Shown: positions 43,250 to 55,309 of the stretch, piece after piece
Layout of the letters: the number at the start of each line of letters is the position of its first letter
Position numbering within the stretch: the first letter of the stretch is position 1
NCBI GenBank assembly: GCA_030272585.1
Contig: BSYQ01000010.1
Coordinates: 2,294,001-2,358,000 of the forward strand
From: Bryopsis sp. KO-2023
Lineage: Eukaryota > Chlorophyta > Ulvophyceae > Bryopsidales > Bryopsidaceae
Direction of reading: 5' to 3'
DNA length: 64,000 bases
The notes under the pieces: generated by a model
What the model saw: the letters and a program-made list of their open reading frames with translations, nothing else
Databases searched by the model: none
What the model was told of the DNA's origin: nothing
Translations under genes and position numbers: made by a program

Positions 43250-45773
43250 ATGCCGTTGCCTGCGTACAGAGGGGGTTCCACCCTCGTCGACCAGACGCGT
43301 GCCCAAGACTTCAACCTGGCGGTGCTCCAGCGAATCGACGCCCAGATTCAAGAGATTTTGTACAGCGCCACCCACGTCGCGGTCTACGAATTCGACACGA
43401 AAGGAAAATACTGGAAGCGGAGCAACATCGAGGGGACGCTGTTTTTGGTGAAAAGGCAAGTCCAGCCCAGATGCCAGATTATCGTAATGAACGGGAAAGG
43501 CACGGAGAATTTCTACGAGGTGGTGGACGGGTCGCTCGAGACGGAGATGCTCGACACGTTTCTGTTGTACACCAAAGGCAACAACCAGCTCTACGGGATC
43601 TGGTTTTACGAGGACAAGAACTGCGACGAGTTCGCGGAGTATTTGAATAAAATCATACGAGGGATGCCCAAACCATCCCGAAGCTTTCAATCGACGGAGC
43701 GGGGTGAGCAAGCTTCGAGTCAGGCAGGGGCGAACGGCGCTGGAGGGGACGACGACTCTTTCTGGGATGCGAAAAACGTCCAGAGCAGCTCGGGTCATCC
43801 CAAACAGCAGCTTTCCAACGATGCTGGCGCCGCGTCGTGCCCCCCCCCGTCGGGCGTCAATGGGGAAAACGACCTGATGAGGCTCTTCAGGCAGGCGAAA
43901 GAGAGGGGGCCCGCGATGGCTGAGTCAGCCACGCCACCCCCGCAACCTCAAGCCCCTCCTCCTCAGCCTTTCACCCAGCAGTCGGTGATCATACAGGTTC
44001 CTCCACCGATTTCGAATCCCGCCCCTGGACCTCAGCCTCCTGCTCGACCCGCTGCCCCTTCGCCACAACCCGTGGCCCCTCCTCAACAGGCCATCCAACA
44101 ACCAGCTCCACCTCAGCCTGCACCTCAGGTATATTACCTCTCACCATTCAGTTCCCTTGTTTTTTCACCCACACCCCCTCGATCAAAACACTTTCCCCAG
44201 CAGTAAATTTGTGGAGGGACAGTTTCTCCCTTTCCACTCTCTTGTTATTTTCTGGCATTGACCAGTCTTTTTTCATCTCAGCCAAAATGTAAAAAATTTC
44301 CAACCTGCTTGGGACACTATTGGTCCAGTCTATTGTGCCAGCCACCGGTCCGCATTGGCTCAATGTTTTGTTTTGCACCTGATTTTCCTAGCCTGCCCAG
44401 CCCATCGCACCACAACAGGTCATCCACCAGCCCGTCCCCACATTGATGTTGGAGCGACCTCAAACAGTGCATCCCTCAGTCACCACCCTTACTCTGCCGA
44501 CCACCCCTCCGCCAAACATCAGGCCACTTACAGGGCTGAACCCCGCCGGCATTCCGGAAAATGCGGGCGTCCGGGCGCTGTCCCCGTCGCCCCCAGCTTC
44601 GGTTTCTGTGCCTTATCCACTTCCACCAGAGTTTTTCAAATCCTCCAAGGTGTGAAAGCAATGGAGCCATGCAAAAGAAAGGGAAAAAAAAGAATTAAGT
44701 AAAGCAAAAAAAATAAAAAATTGTATCTTCCCCATCCCCCCTTGACTGAATTTTGGTCTGTTTTGTTATGTGGGTGGATTTTTTTTTTTTCCCAAAAGGA
44801 GAATGGAGCGGTCCCACCACCACCACTACAACAGCAACAGGGGGTGTCGAGTCAGAACATCGTGAGGGTGATGTCGCCAGACCCCAACCTTTTGCCGCTT
44901 CCTTCCATGCCGTCCCTGCTGTCTGACACTCCGCCCTTAATGAATCCAGCCACCATTTCTGCACCTCTTGGTGTGATTCCTGGTGTGGCGGCTGCTCCAC
45001 ATATTGCTCATCAATTTGATAGGTGAGTTGGGTGAATTAAGGGCACCAATACAGAAAAACCTGTGGGTGGCTTTTTCTTTAATTGTTTTGTATTTGTTGG
45101 TGTACAATGGGTTGGAGCAATGATGCTGGCAGCCGTGCTCAACTTTGCCAGTGTATTAAACAACAGCCCAAAATCAATCCGGAGAGCTTTCAGAAAAAAA
45201 AAAGAAAAAAGAATCTGCCGACCGCTGAATGGCTTGTCCTTTTTTTTTCCAGTTTGGATGGAGCCTCAGTCATGTTGGAAACATACAGACAAAACCCTTT
45301 CATTTTTTACCAATGACCTGGGGGTATCTTCTAAATTTTTGTTTTCTTTTTTTAAATAACCCTTTCACTTTTTTTACTGACAGCTTGTCGGCATCTTTCA
45401 AAAAAAAATTTCTTCTTTCTTTTTAAAACCCTGTCACTTTTTTTATCGACAGCCTTGTGGGCATCGTTTGAATTTCTTTTTTTTTTGTAAACCCATGTTT
45501 AGCTTGGCTGGCGATTCCCGTGACGTGAATGGCTTGGCTAGATTTTTTCCGACCGTTGGAGGAGATGGCCCCGGTCAAACGTTGAACAACACCAATAATG
45601 GCGTGGCGGCTGCTAGCATTATTAGTAATACTGCTGCCACGAACGTCCTGATGGGAAACCTGGACCAAGGCAGAAACAAATTCCGGCAAGCTATTGCCAT
45701 ACTGATGCAAGACGATGATTTCGTCGATCGATTTATCGCCGGGTTTAAAAGAGCAGGATTGGATATTTCGTAG
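43250..45773 (+). CDS. DCP1: DCP1, mRNA-decapping activator
   Basis: DCP1 binds and activates the decapping enzyme DCP2 in cytoplasmic mRNA decay. Exons: 43250-44128, 44392-44649, 44799-45022 and 45503-45773, joined in phase 0, 0 and 2 (543 residues). The N-terminal EVH1 domain (about residues 15-145) includes AVYEFDTKGKYWKRSNIEGT, DTFLLYTKGN and YGIWFYEDKNCDEFAEYLNK, all family hallmarks. A long Pro/Gln-rich linker follows (PPPQPQAPPPQP and similar). The C-terminus (KFRQAIAILMQDDDFVDRFI) resembles the DCP1 trimerisation helix. The ATG at 43250 is chosen because similarity begins right after it. The last intron contains repeated acceptor-like segments (see repeat at 45249-45512). Confidence 0.92.
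45249..45512 (+). repeat. serial acceptor-like segments in the last DCP1 intron
   Basis: Four AG acceptors, at 45252, 45383, 45452 and 45502, are each followed by T or C then TTG or CTT. All would complete the same phase-2 codon as Ser and then Leu. Segments 45350-45400 and 45420-45470 are clear copies of each other (CACTTTTTTTA-CGACAG core). Only the last acceptor leads to the trimerisation helix; the others reach early stops. Confidence 0.7.
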
Positions 45774-48700
45774 AACCTCTTTTTTTTATTTTGGTTTGTT
45801 GGGGTTTTCTGGGTTTTTTTTGTCTTTGGCGAGCGAGAGGAGAGGGAAAGAAATATATATATATATACATATATATTGGAGAAAAACCAAAATTTGTCGG
45901 AAATGATGGCCAGGATTGGAAAGAAGGAAAGGAGGGGGGGGGGGAGGAGCCATGGTGGAAAAAGTATTATTGCACATGAATAGAAATATATATATATATA
46001 TATATGTTTGGGAGAAATATATATATATCTATAGATAGATCTTCGGGAACAAAAAAAAAAATGGAAGGAGATATATATCTAAAAAAGATATTTTTTATTT
46101 TTTTTGGTTTTCGAGGAGGGACACAGGAGCAAGAATGGGGAAAAAACAAGAAAAAGAGAGAGAGAAAAAAAAATTTAAATAGAGAAATTGTTGGTTTTTT
46201 TGGTTTTAGCAAATTTTTTTTTCTTTTTTTTTTTTCAAGGGTGGGTCAATGAAGAGGTGAAAAGGCGGGGGGGGGGGGAGGTAAAAAGAGGTTTTGAACC
46301 CAAAAAGAATCCTCAACAGGAAATGAAGATTAAAAAAAAGAAAATTCTCAACAGGAAATGAAAAGAGAGAGAGAGAGGAAAAAAAAGAGAGATTTTTCCA
46401 CACTACATTTATCTACATTCGTCTAAACAAAGGCGGCCGAGAGAAACTTTTTACATTTGAAAAAACCATGGGAAAATAAGTTCAAAAGGAAATTGAATGC
46501 CCCCTCCTCCCACATCTCTTGCCGAACCCCACCCCGGGTATGAAACGAATTATCTCCTTTGGCTTTGTTTCTGGTTTTATATTGGTTCTTTTTTAGGTTT
46601 GGGGGGGTTTGGAGGCATTTTGATATTATGTTTTGCAGCGGTGTTGAGAATGGTAGATGGTGGGGAGTTTGAGCAAGAAAGAGATATGAACGGAGAGTTC
46701 AAATGCAAAGAAATGCCTGGATGTGTGTGTGTGTGTTTTTGAAATCGTCTTGGTATGGTAAATCCACGAGGATAAATTTAAAAGAAAAATTAAAGGAAAA
46801 GATGATCCGCACGAGAAAAAAGAATTGGGGATTGATGCAAATTTAAAAGAAAAGGTGGGAAGGGAGAAGGAAAGAAGAAAACAGAACCAAAAAACCAAAA
46901 AACAGGAGAGAAAAAGAAACAGACGAGATTTCTGAGAGAGAGGGAGGGGAAAGGAAAAGGGAGGATATTGAAATCGTTATACTGTAAGGAAAAAATTGTG
47001 CCAAAAGAAAGGAAATGAACCCACGAATGCTCATTCCATTTTGAAACGACGGGGAGAAAAAAAGAGGGAGGAGCATGAATTTGGGGGGAAACGAAAGAAA
47101 GAGAGAGAGAGAGAGAGTGGAGGAAAAATCAAAAAAAGGGGAGATTTTTTTTTCATTTGTATGAATTTGGAGCCTCCCCGCATACTGTGTGATGTTTTGG
47201 ATTCTTTTTGCTTTTTTTTTTTAATCAGGAAAGGATTTTCAAAAATTAAATCAGAAAGTGCTGTAGGGGAATGGTAGTTGCATTCAGAGGAATGTTTTTT
47301 TCTGAGGTCATTCGAGATAGTATGACTCATCCAGGTGCTCCTTTTTGGTGGAGGGATTTGGGGGGGGGGGAGAGGAGATTGAGAAAATAAGAAAGATATA
47401 AAATACGGTGAACAAAAAAAGATGAGGAGGAGCAATAGGATGCCTCGAAAATTGGAGATTAACAAGAAAGTTTTGCTGTCATTTCTGGATTGTTTTTGAA
47501 TATCTTGAGAAAAGAAAAGGGTAGAGATTGCTTGGGAAGAGAAAAAAACGAAAAAAAAGGAAAGGGTTTTTTTCTATTGATGTTTCCTTTTATGGGGGGC
47601 AAGTAAGATGAAATCGCCCCAATTCAAACAAGGGCCGAAAATTTGTGTGACAAAATGTTGCGAGGGAAAAAAAAAAAAAAGGAAAAAAGAAGCCTGTCGG
47701 TCCGAAAAATCATGCTCCTGATGCATCTCTGATTTTTCTCTTCATATTTTTTTGACAAGGGTATTTGTGTCGGGAGTGACGTGGAAAATTAAAAATATAT
47801 GGGTGTTTCCCAGTGAGATTTTTTATTTTCATTTTTGATTGAGCTACCCCTGACTCTCTCTCTTTTTTTTTTAATCGTATTTTTTTTTTCTCCAGAAAGT
47901 GGCGATTTGAAGGTGTCAGGAGAGGAGAAGAAATTTTTGTTGCTCCCCCCCCCCCCCCCCAAAAAAAAGACATATATATATATACAGTAAACAAAAAATC
48001 CAGCATGGGAGAGAACTGAAGAAAAAAAAACTGGAAAAGAGAGTGGAAGGAAATACATACGTCCTGGAGTGGGGGATTTGATTTTGATTTTTGGAGTGAA
48101 ATTAACCAACAAAAAAAAGAAAGGAAGGTGGATGGATTTTTTTTTTCCGTAGCAGGGAATGTGTTTGTTTTACGAGCTATTGGTAGGTATGTTTCTCTCG
48201 AAATTGATATGTGGATTCGCGAAAAACCTTGGAAAATTCTTGTGGGGTGGGGAAAAAAGCGAAAGAAATTTGTGGAAAAAAAAAGATGAAAGCTTGCAAA
48301 AAAAAGCAAAAGAAAAGAAATGGAGGTTGAGGGGTCAAATCATTCTGTTTGGAAGAGAAGGTTGACCGTTGATTCGACTTCTGTCAGAATGCTTATCATC
48401 CATAGAAACAGTTTTTTTGGAAAAATATGAAAAAATTAAAGAGGAGGAATTCGATAAGGGACAAAGCAACAAAAAAATTAAGAGAATGAACAATCGAAAA
48501 TCCATCAGTGCGTGAAATTTATTTTCTCTGAACCCTGCCCTGCTTTTTGTTCTCCCCGGTGAATTTTTTTTTTCCCTGTTGATATCAATTTTCTACCTTT
48601 TGTTTCGTCGAAAAAGAAATGGGGTTGGGGGCGGATTCTGTTTCTGGAAGAAGTGGAAAAAAAAATTGTGTCATTGAATTCGTGTCTGCGTGGCTTTATT

Positions 48701-49879
48701 TTTGGGGCTCATTTTTTTGTCCCCAGAAAAAAAAAATACATATATACATCTATATATGACAATGAACCCCCCAAATTGTCGTATCCTTGAATTAGATATT
48801 GGGTTTTTGTTGGAGGGAAAAGAGGAAAAAAGAAGAAGAAAAACCAGAGCATTGTTGAAAAAAAAAGAGTGATGTGAAAAGTAACACATCCCTGAGGTTC
48901 AAAAAAGTGTGAGAGAGAGGTAGAAAAAAAGTGTGAGAGGTGTGTGCGTATGATTTTTGCACGTCTCGGTGGGATTTATCTTTGATAGTAGGAACTTTTG
49001 GTGTTTTTGTTTTTAAATAGAAGCGGGTCGTTGGGGATGAAGTGTGAAAGGTGGGGAACATGAACTGACGAAGTGGGGATTTTTAACGAATGAAATATGG
49101 GGGCCCTCGATCGATGTGGGCACGGGGCAGTTTTCATTCGAGATTGTAATTGTTGTGAAAATTAGTGTGGAAAAAAAAAATGAAAAGAAAATCCAGGCCC
49201 TCGAATAATACCTGATCTGTCTGACAAAGAATGGAAGAGGGGGGGGGGGGATCGATTGGGTGCCCTAACCACCACCTCTCCTCCAATGGACATGGGGAAA
49301 ACAGTCACAGTCAGACATGGATGTTTTTCTTTTGGCGAGACTACACTCGAGGACGAATGCAAACGAATCTCACACAGAAACCTTGCACCACACCAGAAAA
49401 CACCTGGGATTTCGAGAAAAGCACCGTGAATATGTGTGGCACGCCAGGTCAGAGTCCCATCGTATCGAATCCGTGTTGCACCACGTTTCCCCCACCGCCC
49501 TCCGATTCGAAACTTCGGAATAAGACATCCCTCCACTTCCCTTTCCCCCTCCCCCTCCAAAGAAAAAAAACCAACCATCCTCAAAAAAAAGCGAGGGTGC
49601 CGGACAACGATGGTGAGGATTGCTGCCCTAACGAAACCCCATATGTATCATGAATCCACATGGTGAAGATTTTCTGTGGTTCGACTCGACGGCGAACCAA
49701 AAGAAAAAATTTCTTGAGAATTATCAGCTGTCGCGCGCGCGTGTGAACCCCTTTCAGTTTCTGGCACCGTTTTTTTGGGGGAAAAATCCAACATGCAGTG
49801 GGTCTTTTAACAATCGCATCCCTCCACGGAAGTCGCCGTTTGTGGTGCCACCGTTCAGATCTCTTTGGAGGACTGGAGG
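45774..49879. other. 4-kb intergenic region, low complexity
   Basis: Dominated by GA-rich, poly-A and AT-dinucleotide stretches (for example 45850-46040, 47098-47117). No exon recognised on either strand. It separates DCP1 from the wax-synthase-like gene. Confidence 0.6.
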
Positions 49880-52648
49880 ATGGATACGGCCGTCGGGATT
49901 GCCGGGCTGATCGCCTACGCCTTCCTGGCGGCGGTCTGGTTGCGATTCGCGGTCGGGAGGCTGCCGGTGGGTGTGGCGAGGATCGTGGCCATGTCGCCGC
50001 TGATCGCCGTGAATTGCATCATCCCTTTCATGTTCGATTCGAGTTACCTGGAGCAGAGTTGGGCTTTCGGTTCGGCGGCGCTCCACGTGGCCACCGCTTT
50101 CGTCATAATGTGGCTGCAAAACTGCAAGGTTCGCAGACAGACATACGTGCCCCAAATGAAAAATTGATTGCAAATGTTTCGCCTTGATCTGCTTTTTTTT
50201 GGGGGGGGGGGGGGGGCTGAGTGATGTACAATGGGGGAAGTTTTTTCAAAACATGAAAGATGCAGAAAAGCACAAATTCCGGATGGAAGCGATGGAAAAA
50301 ACGGTTTTTGGTGGTGTTTTTGTTTTTTTCAGATGTTGGCTTTCAGCCTTAACAGGGGGTTTCTGGCAGACATCGATACATGGTCTTTTTGGAAATTTGC
50401 TGCGGTGTTGGCGTTGCCCATCATGCCGAAGATAAAAAATAAAGGTAGCCATCAATCTCATTTTACTTCATATTTTGTAATTTTTTTTAAATTGTACTTC
50501 ATATTTTATATTTGTGCCATTGTATTTTATATTTTACATATTTGTTATTTTTGTTTCACATGAGTCAGAGAAATGTAGACGTTTGCAAAAAAAGAAACAG
50601 AAAAAAAAATTGTCTGACAGTCCGAGGCTGTTTTTGTTTTTTAATTTGTTTCCTGGACCCCACAGTATTTATTTATTTATTTTATTTTATTTTACTTTAT
50701 TTTTTTTTTAATTTATTTATCTATTTTTTTTTTTTGTGTCGACGAATGAACTCCCGACAGAAGATGAAAATCTGGGTGCCAAATTGGAGGAGGAGGTCGA
50801 TCCACGGGCGGAGCGATGCTCGAAATTGACAGACGTTTTGAAATATCTGGGTCAATTATATTTCAAGCTGGGTGAGAAATATATATATATATATTCCTTT
50901 TTCAATTTACAAGAAAAACTTTCCCACAGAAGTCCATTTCGTTCAAAAAAAATAAGAAAAATTATTGTTGGCTCATGAAATGTGTGCATCCTTTTTCCTT
51001 TTTTTTTGTTGTCTGCATATTCATAAATTTTTCTTTCGAGTGGTTTCTTAATTTTATATATATATATATATATATAATTTTAATTTTAATTTTTTTTTTT
51101 GTTGTCTGCATATTCATAAATTTTTCTTTCAAGTGGTTTCTTAAATTTTTATATATATATATATATATATAATTTTAATTTTTTTTTTGGGGGGGGGTTG
51201 AGTTAGGCATGCTGTTGCTGTTTGCCTACATTATCGCAAGAAAGGATCCGAGCACACCATGGAGGGAGCCCTTGTACAGTGAGTCGAAACAAAACAAATT
51301 TTTATTTTATTTTTATTTATTTTTTTCTCTCAGCTGTGACAAATCTGCCTTTTCCTTGCTTTTCAAGTTTATTTTTTTTAATTCGAGCTCACCTCAAAAA
51401 ATCCCTGAATCAGCGATCAAGCAGCAAGCAAATGTGTGGTGGGTATTTTTTTTTTTTTCCCTCATCATTCCCTTGCTCTTTGAATTCCCGATCAAGTTTT
51501 TGAGGTTCATACTGTACGTACATGGGCGTCTAAAGAAGTCTGCCCGATCTCCTCGATTGAATCATTCTCCTACAAAGATATATATATATATATATATCAT
51601 ACATTTTTTATTTTTTATTTTTGATGTGTTTGTTTATGTGTGCGTTAAGGTTACGGTTTGATGTATTTATTGGGGGTTGGCTTCGACGGAGCCCAACTCA
51701 TTGCTTTGGCAATATTTGATATCGAAACCATCGATTCCTTCAACCATCCATACCTGGTGCTGAAAAAAAAAATCGAAACACTCAATTGAAAAAAAAATTG
51801 AAATTATCTCTATTTGTCTTTTGGGGTGCATTTTATGAGTTGAATAAGGGTTGCCCCTTTTTTTTTTTTTGCCGGCATGTCTTGATGGTTTCTTGATTCC
51901 ACATTAAAATGGATTTTAAAAAAAGGGTTGAAGAAAAAAAAAACGACTTTTAACTTTTTTTTATTAATTCTTATTATGTTCGATTATGTGTGTTTATTTA
52001 TATAACAGGCGCAGGATTTGACAGATCTTTGGGGGAAAAGATGGAACATAATGACAGCTGCAACCTTGAAGCCTATATCCTATGACATAATTTTGGAAGG
52101 TTGGTGGAAAACAGCTGTCGGTCACGCCGGAATAGAAAAATGATGGCGTTACCGGAAATCGCCCCCCCCCCCAAAAAAAAAAAACAAAAAAAACAAAAGA
52201 AAAGAAAAAAGAAAAAAGAAAACTGATAAAGAATAAAGAACGCTTCCCCAAAATGTGATCAAATGTTTTTTTTTCGTTCATGTTTCATGTGGAACAATGA
52301 TTGATTGATAACACCTTTTTTTTCTTCGGAGTTCCGGTTAAATATAAGAACTTTTTTTATACGTTTTTTTTTTGTGGTGTTCGGACCGATGGTTGACTTT
52401 TCCTGATTGTGCTTGGAAGGTCGATTCGTTCGCCCCAACATCAAGGAGGAAAGGAAAAACAGAGCGGAATGGGTGAGAGCGGTGGCCACCGTTTTCATTT
52501 TCCTTCTCAGCGGTGCTTTTCACATCGTATTCTTTTGGTAAGCAAATATATATATACATTTTTTCCCTATGAATTTCCAATTCCAAACGAAAAAATCGCT
52601 CCCTGACCACATTGGTATCGTTTCTTTCTGAAAACATGGAAAAAGTAT

Positions 52649-52695
<47 letters not shown>

Positions 52696-53062
52696 TTGTG
52701 TTTATTTTCCCCCTCCCCCTCCCTTTCCAAAAAAAAAAAAAAAACTCAAAACAAAAAACAGGTATGCGATGCACGAATGGGCTTGGGAGTGGTTTCTTTT
52801 CTTTTTTATTTTCGGCCCGCTGATGATCGTGGAGAGGGTGATCAAAACGGCGATGGCCCCTTTTTTCAAAAAAAGAAAAGAGGATGGAGCCGCCTCGCTT
52901 CCCGGAATCATATCCTTCCCTCTGCGTGCCATAATCACCAACGTTTTCACGCTGGCCATTGCTGGGCTGCTGTTTTGCCCACCCATTCACAGATCGAATA
53001 TTCAATACTCTGCGGAATCGTTCCATTATGCCCTCTTGGGGCGGTTTATATCTGATCGGTGA
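49880..53062 (+). CDS. wax-synthase-like membrane acyltransferase
   Basis: Likely transfers an acyl chain to an alcohol (wax ester synthesis) at the ER, as plant wax synthases of the MBOAT-related family do. Eight exons: 49880-50128, 50333-50444, 50761-50871, 51207-51278, 51650-51756, 52009-52099, 52420-52537 and 52762-53062; all phases agree, giving 386 residues. Visible family features: several hydrophobic segments (IAGLIAYAFLAAVWLRFAV; VARIVAMSPLIAVNCIIPFM), LALPIMPKIK, the FNHPYL block, DLWGKRWN (residues 223-230) and FLLSGAFH with the likely catalytic His at about 282. A WYAMHEWAWEWFLFFF segment and two more hydrophobic stretches end the protein. Length is close to plant members. Substrate specificity, including a sterol or diacylglycerol acceptor, cannot be excluded. 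Confidence 0.88.
51001..51185. repeat. 93-bp tandem duplication in wax-synthase intron
   Basis: Two copies start with TTGTCTGCATATTCATAAAT at about 51009 and 51102 and each ends in an AT-dinucleotide run plus TAATTTTAATTTT. Confidence 0.9.
52646..52698. repeat. (TTTA)n microsatellite
   Basis: About thirteen TTTA units in the last intron of the wax-synthase-like gene. Confidence 0.95.
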
Positions 53063-55309
53063 ATTTTATTTCTGTTTTTTTTTAATGTATGTTTCGAAGG
53101 GGATTGGTTTTTTTTTGCTGTGTGGGAGGATTGTTAGGAAATTAGGTGTGTAAAGAAGTTAGGTTATTATTATCATTTCGGCTTAATGTTTTGTGTAACT
53201 CGGGGATAATTGAGAGAGGGGGGGGCAAAGGGAAAGTGACGATCAAATTTTGGAAAGAAAATATTTCTGCTTGAAAAGAAATCGTTTGGTCGATCGATCG
53301 GGTGTTTTGTTTTTCGGGGAAAAGGGGGGGGGGGAGGGTCACTTTTTGCTTTCTTGTTTTTTTTATTAAAAGAAACAAGAAGTTTGTGCCACAGACTTTC
53401 TGAAGGGAAAAAAAATAACCAAGCAGGGTGGGCAAAAAAACAAGATTCGAACCCATGCATCAAGGATTGAATTTTTTGAAACCGTTGGTGGTTTGAGTCG
53501 AAAAAAAAAGAAAAAAGAAAAAAAAGAGAGAGAGACAGAGAGGGGGAGGTGGATAAGACCTTATTTTTTTCTTTCTTTTTTTTTTTTTCCCTTTTCCAAT
53601 GGTTGAAAATGGGGCGTTCTCTGTCGCGAAAACAGAGGGAAAAAAAACAATTCCCAAGCGTTGATTTCTTTTTTTTCTTTTTTGGGTTAGGTATTGGAAC
53701 CGCCAAGGAAGAAGAAAAAAAAAAACAAAGAAAGATTCTGCCCTACACATATTTAAGAAAAAGAGAAAAAAAAGCTTTTCTTTTTTTTCTTTTCTTTTCT
53801 TGAATTCTTGGTGGAGTAGGAATGCCTAGTGTTACTTTTTCTTCCTGAGTAGTAGAGATCGAGGGAGCACTTCTTTCTGGTTTTTTTTTTTTTGTTCAAA
53901 CAATTGTGGAGTGGGAGTACCAGCATAAACCCTTATTACGTTGACGCCTGGAGGATATGTCGACAAGGTGAATGAATGTGTGTGTGTCGACTGGCGTCCA
54001 GACTCCACAGAGAGTAAGAATCCTTTTAAGAAAATCGTTGATGGCCCAACTTTCAGGACTTCCATTCGGTTTTCAAGTTGGGTTAGTCATCCATCCATCT
54101 ACCCCACCGACCAAAGAAACAAAGATAGAATGCAAGGACACTAGAATATTGGAGAGACTGCCTCCCCTCGCTGCCAACCCTGGTCGTTGCTTTTGCAACT
54201 TTGGAAAGGGAGTGGTAAATCCCTTTTCCACATCTGCTAAATTCGTGGCAAATTTGTGGCGATGATTGGGCAGTCGGTTTAAGCTCCTCCAGGCAACATC
54301 GAAAAGCAATCTACTACAGAAGTTTATGGATTTCAAAAAGCCTCCTTCTGCTCCACAGCAAAATACTGTTCAGAAAAAATCGATCACACCATCTGAATTT
54401 ACCACCAAAGTCTGACATGCTTCTGAACCATTCAAGAGAAATGAAAGGGAAAAAAAAAGAGAAACAAACGAAACACGGTGAAATTAATAGGGACGCGCAG
54501 AAGTTGGGGGTAGTGAGATTTACTGAGTTTCAATGCTCTTGGTGTTGTGTCGTATTTAGTTAGTTTACTATATTTGTTGGACGAGATTGTTTATGGTACA
54601 GGTCGGATCTTGGTATAAAGGATGAGTAATCCTCTTTTTGGTCGTATCCAGGTATTTTTTGGCCGAAGCAACAGTTGGGAATTTTTTTTTAGATATATTT
54701 TTATATTTTTGGAATCGTATTGCGGGTAATATAATGGCAAGGAAATTAAAAAGGGTGTTCAGAGACAAACAGTGTCTGTAAGAAAACAACAGCCTATTAA
54801 TGTTTAAGAAAAATTTATGACAGAAAACATCCAGCCCAGAGAAAAAAATAGTTCATCTCCTAACAAAAAATAAATAAAACTCTCACCGAAGGGGGGGGAC
54901 AAACTTCTGTCAGACAGAATTTCACATGGCCGTCTGTGTACCTTATTTCCATTTTAAAACGGATCGCTACATCGACTCACCAAACTGCGTAATAACTAAA
55001 ACACTCCGTTTATTATTTTCACAAAAAAAAAAAATCCATTAAAAATCAAGAAGAAAAAAAAACAGGACGAATTGGCACTCTTTACAGATATCTCACACTT
55101 TTTTCCCACTCTCACTCTTTTCCCCCTTTCGAATCGGTTTATCTCTCCTCTCTTATCACTCAATTTTTTAATATTCAAATAACGACGCAAAACTCAGGTC
55201 ATGATGGTTTCTTTTTTTTGTCCAATTTCAGTTCTTCTTTTCCGATTAATTTATTTGTTCGGTGTTTGATCTCTCTCTCTTTTCTTTTTGTCTTGGAGGG
55301 GTGGGTGGG
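53063..55309. other. intergenic region between convergent genes
   Basis: AT- and purine-rich DNA. A more balanced stretch at 53930-54350 has short open frames on both strands but no family I recognise. A TTCGAACCCATGC block near 53447 resembles a T-arm core, without other tRNA parts. Confidence 0.5.

Noticed and set aside
43103-43798. 231-codon minus-strand frame opposite DCP1
   Set aside because: It is the antisense shadow of the EVH1-coding exon, which has clear family similarity on the plus strand.
49162-49584. 140-codon frames on both strands near 49.2-49.6 kb
   Set aside because: Neither strand shows recognisable motifs or supported splice joins; left as intergenic.
53832-54336. Balanced-composition segment with short frames on both strands
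   Set aside because: Looks less repetitive than its surroundings, but no frame exceeds 100 codons or shows a known motif.
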